Shown here in pieces: positions 7,736 through 13,645 of a DNA stretch of 16,729 nt. The DNA is from UBA3263 sp964549975 (GTDB lineage: Bacteria > Bacteroidota > Bacteroidia > Bacteroidales > Muribaculaceae): contig CAZJWM010000042.1 of assembly GCA_964549975.1 (NCBI GenBank), positions 1-16,729 of the forward strand, given 5' to 3'. Numbering within the stretch: position 1 is the stretch's first letter; each line of letters begins with the position of its first letter. A program made the position numbers and the translations under genes. Under the pieces are notes generated by a model. It searched no databases. It worked only from the letters and a program-made list of their open reading frames with translations, and was not told the DNA's origin.

Positions 7736-8008
7736 TAATTGGTAGAAAATTGAAATTGACCATCGCTGTGAAGGCGCACACCGCCTGCATCGGCCCAAAT
7801 CGTTAATCAACACGGGCAAGCTCAAAAGAAATGTTATCAAAAGTGGAGGACAGGCTCAGTCGCTATGTGTGAAGCGCTGCAAAGAGGGTCTGCCACTTCG
7901 CACTTCCGGTTTGGCCAATGCAAGCCTTTGGCGGGAGACAAGCCCATTAGCCCGCCTCTACACAAAAGAAGATGAGCTGCCCGCCCGGCGGCTCATCATT
8001 CTTTTGTG
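7736..8008 (+). ncRNA. Candidate structured non-coding RNA, family not recognised
   Basis: No plausible protein gene is seen here. The stretch lies between a -7 box (7722-7729) and a very stable hairpin terminator (7961-8008). Several stems can be drawn. GTAGA (7742-7746) pairs with TCTAC (7957-7961), closing the ends. GGCG/CGCC (7773-7776 with 7782-7785) makes a small hairpin. AAGTGG (7841-7846) pairs with CCACTT (7893-7898), enclosing a second hairpin, CAG-t-CGCT (7857-7864) with AGCGCTG (7873-7879). GGCGGG and CCCGCC form another stem at about 7930-7956. I looked for RNase P, tmRNA, SRP RNA and TPP/cobalamin signatures and found none. 6S RNA is possible because that class has little primary conservation, but I cannot show it. 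The exact ends are estimates. Confidence 0.45.
7961..8008 (+). terminator. Long hairpin terminator of the candidate ncRNA
   Basis: The inner stem GATGAGC-TGCC (7971-7981) pairs with GGCG-GCTCATC (7987-7997, one G-U) around a 5-nt loop and is followed by ATTCTTTTG. The outer stem CACAAAAGAA (7961-7970) pairs with TTCTTTTGTG (7999-8008), with A7998 bulged. Together this is 21 bp with a single bulge. Its right edge overlaps the 17-bp direct repeat that starts at 8003. Confidence 0.7.
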
Positions 8009-8019
8009 GGTAGCCCCGA
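8003..8019. repeat. 17-bp direct repeat of the tRNA-Arg 3' end (outer copy)
   Basis: TTTGTGGGTAGCCCCGA occurs here and again at 8308-8324. The second copy covers the last 9 bases of the tRNA gene (8316-8324) plus 8 bases beyond it. Duplicated tRNA 3' ends are a usual mark of integrase attachment sites. Here the copies are only 305 bp apart. Confidence 0.7.
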
Positions 8020-8040
8020 CAATAATCATTGAGGCGACGA

Positions 8041-8286
8041 ATGCGCCGGGAGGCGCATATTAAGTGTTAACCGGGGACACGGGAGCGCAAGCTCACGTGT
8101 CCCCGGTGGGAAAGCTATAACAATGTCTGCCGAGAGGTAGACATTTTGGTGAAACATATTGAGAGCTTGAGAGACACCATAATGTGTACCTATCGGCACA
8201 CATTTTTTCCTCTCTTCTTCCGGGCACACGGTCGCCTTTGGCTCCCTCTGTGCCCGGTTAACCGTGATATGCGCCTCTCGGCGCAT
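8041..8286. repeat. Symmetric fold-back array of six hairpins
   Basis: Two arms (8041-8151 and 8175-8286) are imperfect inverted copies about 110 bp long, centred at 8163. Each holds three hairpins at mirrored positions: ATGCGCC/GGCGCAT (8041-8058 and 8269-8286), a long CCGGG-based hairpin (8070-8107, 12-bp perfect stem with a GCAA loop, and 8220-8257), and an AATGT/ACATT hairpin (8122-8145 and 8181-8204). A further arm pair, TGGTG 8147-8151 with CACCA 8175-8179, closes the centre. Read on the strand where they are equivalent, several loops are GNRA-like (GGGA, GAGA, GCAA). The copy at 8181-8204 is followed by TTTT and could terminate plus-strand transcription. No protein gene is inside. It could be a fold-back/MITE-like element, a pair of structured RNAs or a bidirectional terminator. 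Confidence 0.75.
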
Positions 8287-8307
8287 TAATCGCTTTTCTT
8301 CCAGCGA

Positions 8308-8324
8308 TTTGTGGGTAGCCCCGA
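8308..8324. repeat. 17-bp direct repeat of the tRNA-Arg 3' end (tRNA copy)
   Basis: This exact copy of the 8003-8019 repeat includes the discriminator base and acceptor strand of tRNA-Arg. Just beside it, AATCGCT (8288-8294) and AGCGATT (8303-8309) form a hairpin that would lie directly downstream of the tRNA in its own transcript and may help 3' processing or termination. Confidence 0.7.
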
Positions 8325-8387
8325 GGGGAATCGAACCCCTATCTAAGGTTTAGGAAACCTCTATTCTATCCGTTGAACTACAGGGCC
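8316..8387 (-). tRNA. tRNA-Arg, anticodon CCU
   Basis: The 72-nt minus-strand sequence folds as a full cloverleaf. The acceptor is GGCCCTG with CGGGGCT (one G-U at the first pair, one U-G at the sixth). The D arm is GTTC/GAAT, the anticodon arm is GAGGT-TTCCTAA-ACCTT (anticodon CCT), the variable loop is AGAT, and the T arm is AGGGG-TTCGATT-CCCCT. The discriminator is A. CCA is not encoded (the next bases are CCC), as is common in Bacteroidetes. It reads the AGG codon. It has its own promoter at 8426-8457 and lies downstream of upp on the same strand. Confidence 0.95.
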
Positions 8388-8402
8388 ACGGGAACGTTGC
8401 GC

Positions 8403-8418
8403 CTTTCGCGCGCGAAAG
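8403..8418. repeat. 16-bp perfect palindrome in the tRNA-Arg leader
   Basis: CTTTCGCGCGCGAAAG is fully self-complementary. It lies just after the -7 box of the tRNA promoter, at about the transcription start, and 15 bp before the mature tRNA 5' end. It could be an operator or a leader hairpin guiding 5' processing. Confidence 0.65.
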
Positions 8419-8425
8419 TGTGGTA

Positions 8426-8457
8426 CAAAGTTACACAATCTCGGCGACATAGGCAAA
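8426..8457 (-). promoter_or_regulatory. Bacteroidetes-type promoter of tRNA-Arg
   Basis: On the minus strand, TTTG (plus 8454-8457), a 20-bp spacer and TAACTTTG (plus 8426-8433). It lies in the gap between the end of upp and the tRNA and gives a leader of about 30 nt. No convincing terminator for upp was seen, so read-through into the tRNA is also possible. Confidence 0.75.
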
Positions 8458-8461
8458 GCCT

Positions 8462-9115
8462 TTACTCCTTTTCGCCGAAAGAGAGGTCGCCGGCATCGCC
8501 CAAACCGGGCACAATGTAGGAGTTTTCGTTGATTTTGGAGTCGATGGCGCCCACCCAGAGAGTCGTGCGATCGGCCGGGAAGCGCGAGGCCACATAGTCG
8601 ACGGCCTGCTGCGAGGCGATGACCGAGGCCACGTGGATGCGTGCGGGCATACCTTTGGTGAGCAGAGCGCGATAGCTCAGCTCCATTGAGGCGCCGGTGG
8701 CGAGCATCGGGTCGGCGATGATCACGGTTTTGCCTTCGAGCACGGGCGATGCAAGATATTCAATCATCACGTCGAATTCGTGGTGTTCCTTCACCTTGCG
8801 ATAGGCCGACACGAAAGCGTTTTCCGCCTTGTCGAAGAAGTTGAGGAAGCCCTGATGGAAGGGCAAACCGGCGCGAAATATGGTGGCCAACACCACCTGC
8901 GAGGCGATGGTGCGCGAGGGAGCCACGCCCAGCGGCGTTGTCACGTCGATGGATTTGTAGTCTAAAGTCTTGGAGATGTCGTAGGCCATGATTTCGCCAA
9001 TGCGTTCAAGGTTGCGACGGAAGCGCAGGCGGTCTGACTGCACGTCGACGCTGCGGAGCTCCAGCATGTATTGACTCACCAGGGAGTCTGTTTCGGCAAA
9101 GTTTATGATCTGCAT
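8462..9115 (-). CDS. upp: Uracil phosphoribosyltransferase
   Basis: This 217-residue cytosolic salvage enzyme makes UMP from uracil and PRPP. The PRPP-binding loop ADPMLATGAS (134-143) is nearly canonical. An ILRAG-like segment is present as IFRAG at 79-83, and the C-terminus GLGDAGDLSFGEK matches the uracil-binding end of the family. The ATG at 9115 is preferred: it starts MQIINF, 7 bp after the upstream stop, while an in-frame ATG at 9154 would add 13 residues overlapping the barrel gene. It is the last gene of the four-gene minus-strand operon. Its place behind two envelope genes is unexpected for a salvage enzyme. The usual ILRAG is altered by one residue, and GAS replaces the common GGS/GGT of the PRPP loop; neither should abolish activity. 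Confidence 0.9.
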   Translation of the reverse strand: MQIINFAETDSLVSQYMLELRSVDVQSDRLRFRRNLERIGEIMAYDISKTLDYKSIDVTTPLGVAPSRTIASQVVLATIFRAGLPFHQGFLNFFDKAENAFVSAYRKVKEHHEFDVMIEYLASPVLEGKTVIIADPMLATGASMELSYRALLTKGMPARIHVASVIASQQAVDYVASRFPADRTTLWVGAIDSKINENSYIVPGLGDAGDLSFGEKE

Positions 9116-9122
9116 AATCCGA

Positions 9123-10724
9123 TTAGAACTTATATGTGGCACCCACCAAGGCATTCACGCCTTGCGAGAGGATGCGTTGGGTGATGTAATATTTGTGGTT
9201 GAGAATATTGTTGCAGTTGGCAAACACGCCCCATTGGTCGGTGATGTCGAAGTGCACACCGGCGTTGAGGTCGGAGATGCCGAGCAGGTCGTCGTCGTAA
9301 GGCCCGTAGGAGGGGATGAAGCGGTCGGTGCGGGCATGATAGTTGAGGATAATCTGCAGGCGACTGATGGGACGGATTGTGGCACCGATTTCGAAGTCGA
9401 TTTTGGCATTGTCACGCCAGCGGCAATAGCTGCCTTCGTCGGTGAGCACCCACTGCAGAGCGGCGTTGAGGGTGAGATAGGTGCGATAGGCGTAGTCAAT
9501 CTTAAGGCCCAGACGCGAGGCGGCGGGACTGTGCTGCGCGAGGTAGCCGAGTTCGGTGCCGCCCACGGGAGTCAACCAATCGTCGAAGAAGCTGCGGGCC
9601 ACGAAAGCGGTGATGGAGCCGCCGCGCCAGGGGCCGAGCGTCAGGCCCACTTCGGCGTCGTAGACACGCGAGTAGGTGTAGTCGAGATTGGGGAGCAGGT
9701 AGGGCATTTCGGCATAGAGGTCGGCCAGCGAGTTGACCGTGGCGGAGCCGTTGAAGGAGCCATAGAGGGCGAAGTGGTCGCCGGGAGTCCATTGCAGGCG
9801 CAAATCTGGCGAGAGGAGGCCGGAGTAGCGCGTGAGGTGGCGGCCGCTGCCGGTGTAGAAGTCACCGCGGATGCCCACGCGGGCTTGGAAGCGGCGGCCG
9901 GTGTAGTCATAGCGCGGCTCCACAGTGAAGATGCCTTTCACGTTTGAGGCGCGGGCAGAGGCCACCTGCCAGCCGAGGTCGAGGCTCCAAGCCGACGGCG
10001 TGTTGTAGTGCCACGTCAGGCCGGCGTCGAAGGAGGCGCGGTGTTCGGTGAGCAGACCGGGCGCGGAACCGCTGAAGGCGGCCAGGCCGTAGGATGCGCC
10101 CACGTGATAGTCCACGGAGTTGATGCTCGAGGTCCACTGGAGGCCGAGGTTGAGCATGTGGGAGTTGACGGTGGTGTCAACGTTTTCCACAATGGGGTTG
10201 TTGAGATTTGAGAAGCGATAGGAGAGCGCTGCCTTGAGGGTGCTTGCCGCGTCGGGCGAATAGGCGGCGCCCACGCCCACGAGCAGATTGTTGCGATGGA
10301 GATGTTCGGGCGTGGCCAGCGAGCTGTCGTAGCTCGCACCGTTGAATTGCATCATGGCGCCCAGGGTGAGCGAGTCGGTGTCGATGAAGCGATAGCCGGC
10401 TGAGGCGTCGAGATTGTATAGCGGGAAGTAGCCCAACGTGGCATAGCCCTTATAGGGGCTCCGGGTTAGCGAGGAGGCGTAGCCCACAGGCTCGAGGGTC
10501 AACACTGTGGGCACAAACGGCGAAGGGTTGGCCGACGTGGCCGGCGAGAGTTTGCCGGTGGAGACCTGCGGCAGCTGCAACGAGGGGAGCAAGCGCAGAC
10601 GTCCGGCGGCACGTTCTTCGGGCACGATGGTGTGGTTCACCGTGATTTCCGTGTCGAGGCTCTGAGCCGAGGCCGCAGCGGCCAGCGTCAGAGAGCATGC
10701 CAATATGGAGAATTTACGTGTCAT
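9123..10724 (-). CDS. Outer-membrane beta-barrel, TonB-receptor-like without plug
   Basis: The protein has 533 residues. A signal peptide ends at about residue 20 (LTLAAAASA, then QSLDT). A 60-residue linker follows, rich in Pro/Leu/Ser, and then alternating amphipathic strands run to the end (for example YATLGYFPLYNLDASAGYRF, SVDYHVGASYGLAAF, RFQARVGIRGDFYTG). The last strand, VGATYKF, ends in Phe as barrel proteins do. The segment 'DQWGVFANCNNILNHKYYITQRIL' is close to the C-terminal strands of TonB-dependent receptors ('...N(I/L)FN..Y...'). No plug domain or TonB box is seen and the length is below the usual 600-1000, so energised import is doubtful. Its ATG lies 3 bp after the stop of the giant TPR gene and its stop lies 7 bp before upp, so it is part of the operon. 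It probably works with the TPR protein in the envelope (inference). Confidence 0.8.
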   Translation of the reverse strand: MTRKFSILACSLTLAAAASAQSLDTEITVNHTIVPEERAAGRLRLLPSLQLPQVSTGKLSPATSANPSPFVPTVLTLEPVGYASSLTRSPYKGYATLGYFPLYNLDASAGYRFIDTDSLTLGAMMQFNGASYDSSLATPEHLHRNNLLVGVGAAYSPDAASTLKAALSYRFSNLNNPIVENVDTTVNSHMLNLGLQWTSSINSVDYHVGASYGLAAFSGSAPGLLTEHRASFDAGLTWHYNTPSAWSLDLGWQVASARASNVKGIFTVEPRYDYTGRRFQARVGIRGDFYTGSGRHLTRYSGLLSPDLRLQWTPGDHFALYGSFNGSATVNSLADLYAEMPYLLPNLDYTYSRVYDAEVGLTLGPWRGGSITAFVARSFFDDWLTPVGGTELGYLAQHSPAASRLGLKIDYAYRTYLTLNAALQWVLTDEGSYCRWRDNAKIDFEIGATIRPISRLQIILNYHARTDRFIPSYGPYDDDLLGISDLNAGVHFDITDQWGVFANCNNILNHKYYITQRILSQGVNALVGATYKF

Positions 10725-10727
10725 AGC

Positions 10728-13622
10728 TTATTTCTTCAGACGTGAGTCAATCATTTGGAAGATGTCGGCTTCGGAGCCGGGATAGTTTTCGCGGAGCGAG
10801 CGGAGATATTCCTGCGCTTCGCTCTTGTTGCCTTGGGCGGTGAGGATGTCGCTCAGCAAGATGAATGAGCGGCCGAGCCAGTAGATGTGTGGCGGATTGG
10901 CGTCGATCAGGGCGTTGACGGTCTTGGCGGCCTGTTTGAGCTCGCCGGCGTTGTATTGCATTTCGCCCAGGGAGTAGGCAGCGCGAGTGCCGTAGAATTC
11001 GGCGGGTTTCTTGGCCATTTCGCTCCAGATGGAGGCGGCGCGAGTGGTTTGTCCGGTTTCGCAGAGGGCGTAGGCTTGAAGATAGCGCACCTCTGGGAGG
11101 TCGGAGTCTGAACCGGTGGTCGAGGAGGTGATGTCGTCGGCCACGGAGATCATCATCTGATATTTGCCGAGGTCGCGCGCGGAGCGGAGCACACCCATGC
11201 GGGCGGCGTGGGTCAGCGCGGGGGTGGAGGCGGTGGCGAGCAGTTGCTCATAGTCGTTGAGGGCCGACTGCGTGTTGCCCTCGGCGAGTTCGATGTCGGC
11301 ACGCATGCGCAGCGCCTCGTCGGCACCGTCGGCATCGGGATATTTCGAGAGCAATTCGTTGGCCAAGGTCAGGCGCGACTTGTCGTCCTTTGCAGCTTTG
11401 GCGCGACGCAGCAGCGAAGCGGCGGCAATGGCCGAGCGCTCGGTGGCATCGAGTTGCGGAGCCGAGGGGTTGGCCTGGAGGAAGTCGTTGAGTTCTTCGA
11501 TGCGGTCGTTGTCGCCATAGATGCGGGTGAGGTCTTGCACGGCAGCTGCGGCCTCGGCGCTTGAGGGATAGTAGGTGACCACCTGACGATAGTATTTTGT
11601 GGCCTCGTCGGTGCGGCCCATCGTGCGATTGAGGATGGCAATCTGCAGCAGGGCGTTGCGACCGTGGGAGGTGGAGCTATAGCTGTCGGCGAGTTGGCGA
11701 TAGGTGGCTATGGCCTGTTCGTTTTTGCCGATAAGGCTCTGGGTGAGTGCTTTCTGATTGAGCGCGTCGGGGATGAGGGCCGACGAGGGGAACTGCGACA
11801 TCATTTGGTCGAGTCCGGCAATCTTTTCGGTGTATTTGCGATTGTGGCCCTGCATCATGGCTTGCTGATAGAGGGGATAGTCGCCAGATGAGGGGTTGAG
11901 CGAATAGGCCGACTTATAGTTGCTGAGAGCCGATGCGAAGTCGTTCTCATAGTAATATGTGTCGGCAATGCGGTTGAGGGCGTCGGCGCGCACGGCCACG
12001 GGGAGCGCCTCGGTGGTGGAGGCGGTGGTGAAATAGGAGCGCGACGAGGCATACTGACGTTGGCCGAAGAGGGCGTAGCCCATGCTGTAGGTGGCCTGCG
12101 GACGGTTGGCGTCGGTGCGGGAGGCGGAGTTGAGGAAGGAGGCGTATTCGGTTTGGGCCTTGGCGTATTCGCCTTGGGCGTAGTAGGTGTCGCCGAGCCA
12201 AAGGGTGTTTTGGCGGGCAATGTCGGCGTTGCGGCTATCCAGGGCGCGCGATTGCAGGAGCATTTCGCGGGCGCCGGAGAGGTCGCCGGTGGTGTAGCGG
12301 CGAGTGCCGGTGACGAAGTAGATGCGTTGCATGGCCGAGAGCACGTTGTCGGTGCGTTTGGCGGCGGGCACGGCGTTGATGGCACGCAGGGCGCCGTCGT
12401 AGTCGTCGGCGGAGAGGTAGCCGTTGATAAGATATTCCTGCACGGTGGGTGCATAGCGGCTGTTGGGGTAGCGGCTGAGGAATTGCTCCAGGGTGGAGAC
12501 GGAGCTGCCGAAGGGCACGCGACCGCCTTGGAGCGAGGCCACGGCATAGTTGTAGTAGGCCACTTCGGTGATATCGGCATCGAAGTCCATCTTCACGGCG
12601 CGGTCAAACGACATGATGGCCTGGTGGTTGTCGCCGTCGGAGAGGTAGCTGAGGCCGCGGAAGAGCAGAGCGCTCTGGCCCATGGCGTTGGTTTGGTCGC
12701 AGACGGGGGCAAGCATTTCGATGGCTTGGAGATAGTCGCCGGAGTTGTAGTCGTCGACACCGAGGATATAGCGTGTGCTCAGCGGGGCCACGTCGGCGTT
12801 TTCGTCGAAGTAGTTGCGGAGCATCACGAGGCCTTCGCTTTGGCGGTCGAGGGCAAAGAGCGACTCGCCGCAGAGGCGTTGAGCTTCAGCGGCATATTCG
12901 GGCTCGATGTCGGCGGCGCGCAGCAGCGGACGGGCCGTGGTGAGGGTGCGGGCATAGTCGGCGCGAGAGTAGTAGATTTGCGCCAGATAGTAGGGCGCCA
13001 TGTTGCCGGGGGCGGTGGCGGTGTCCACGCCCGCCAGCAGCGTCTCTGCCTCGGCATAGTTGCCTTGAGCGTAGGCAAGGTAGCCGAGGTAGAAGGTAGA
13101 GGCGTTGCCGTAGGTTTTGGTGGATTGCAGGGAGGTGAACAGACGTTTCGACTCCGCAAAGTCGCCGAGTTTCATGCGGCAGAAGGCCTGACGATAGGTG
13201 AGGTCTTCGCGCTCGCCGGGCTCGAGAGCCGTGGGCGACACGGCGTCGAGTTCGCTCAGAGCGGTGGCATAGTCGCCGCTATAGAATGTGAGGGTGGCCA
13301 GCAGCAGATGAGCCTCCACTCTATGGCCCGAAGCGGGATAGAGCGTGAGAAACTGCTCCAGGCGCTCGCGGGCGTCGGAATAGCCGCCGCGGAAGGCGGC
13401 CTGAGCGCCCATCCAATGGAGTTGCTCGGTGGCAAAGGCGCCGTCGGCATTGCGCAGGGCGGCGGTGCACTGGTCGATGCAACCTTGATAGTTGCCCTCG
13501 GCGAGCATAGCCTCGGCACGGGCGCTGTATCCCTGCCACTGAGGCGAACTGATTTGCGCGGAAACAGCCGCCGAGCAAAGCCCGGCAGCTGCTATGGTTG
13601 TCAAAAGTCTGTTGATTGACAT
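10728..13622 (-). CDS. Giant periplasmic TPR-repeat protein
   Basis: The protein has 964 residues. The start at 13622 is chosen because it gives a signal peptide (MSINRLLTTIAAAGLCSAAVSA, cut before QISS); the longer reading back to 13907 would overlap the transporter gene. Almost the whole mature protein consists of helical-pair repeats of TPR/Sel1-like and BamD-like type. Recognisable units include FYSGDYATALSELD, YAQGNYAEAETLL, YYSRADYARTLTTARPLL, YNSGDYLQAIEML, YYAQGEYAKAQTEYASF, YYYENDFASALSNYKSAYSLNP, LIGKNEQAIATYRQLAD and GRTDEATKYYRQVVTYYPSS. Conserved alternation of G/A, Y and A-A-L positions is visible. No catalytic domain is seen. TPR arrays bind proteins or act as scaffolds. Immediate coupling to the barrel gene (3-bp gap) suggests the two form an envelope pair. 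The substrate or partner is unknown. Confidence 0.88.
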   Translation of the reverse strand: MSINRLLTTIAAAGLCSAAVSAQISSPQWQGYSARAEAMLAEGNYQGCIDQCTAALRNADGAFATEQLHWMGAQAAFRGGYSDARERLEQFLTLYPASGHRVEAHLLLATLTFYSGDYATALSELDAVSPTALEPGEREDLTYRQAFCRMKLGDFAESKRLFTSLQSTKTYGNASTFYLGYLAYAQGNYAEAETLLAGVDTATAPGNMAPYYLAQIYYSRADYARTLTTARPLLRAADIEPEYAAEAQRLCGESLFALDRQSEGLVMLRNYFDENADVAPLSTRYILGVDDYNSGDYLQAIEMLAPVCDQTNAMGQSALLFRGLSYLSDGDNHQAIMSFDRAVKMDFDADITEVAYYNYAVASLQGGRVPFGSSVSTLEQFLSRYPNSRYAPTVQEYLINGYLSADDYDGALRAINAVPAAKRTDNVLSAMQRIYFVTGTRRYTTGDLSGAREMLLQSRALDSRNADIARQNTLWLGDTYYAQGEYAKAQTEYASFLNSASRTDANRPQATYSMGYALFGQRQYASSRSYFTTASTTEALPVAVRADALNRIADTYYYENDFASALSNYKSAYSLNPSSGDYPLYQQAMMQGHNRKYTEKIAGLDQMMSQFPSSALIPDALNQKALTQSLIGKNEQAIATYRQLADSYSSTSHGRNALLQIAILNRTMGRTDEATKYYRQVVTYYPSSAEAAAAVQDLTRIYGDNDRIEELNDFLQANPSAPQLDATERSAIAAASLLRRAKAAKDDKSRLTLANELLSKYPDADGADEALRMRADIELAEGNTQSALNDYEQLLATASTPALTHAARMGVLRSARDLGKYQMMISVADDITSSTTGSDSDLPEVRYLQAYALCETGQTTRAASIWSEMAKKPAEFYGTRAAYSLGEMQYNAGELKQAAKTVNALIDANPPHIYWLGRSFILLSDILTAQGNKSEAQEYLRSLRENYPGSEADIFQMIDSRLKK

Positions 13623-13645
13623 TCTAAATGGAAGAGTAGACTGTG

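Noticed and set aside
7736..8008. Known housekeeping RNA (RNase P, tmRNA, SRP RNA) or a TPP/cobalamin riboswitch
   Set aside because: None of the conserved core motifs was found, and the next plus-strand sequence is a terminator, not a gene.
7869..8063. 64-codon open frame over the end of the ncRNA and the repeats
   Set aside because: It crosses the terminator hairpin and the tRNA-end repeat and gives a translation with no domain; this kind of frame is usual over tRNA-like sequence.
8041..8286. CRISPR array or integron attC array
   Set aside because: The hairpins are inverted around a centre rather than tandem, spacers are not regular, and no Cas or integrase gene is near.
12060..13619. Long open frame on the plus strand (519 codons) opposite the TPR gene
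   Set aside because: Its translation is Gly/Ala/Val-rich without domain features, and it is antisense to a clear repeat protein with a signal peptide. It reflects GC-rich third positions of the real gene.
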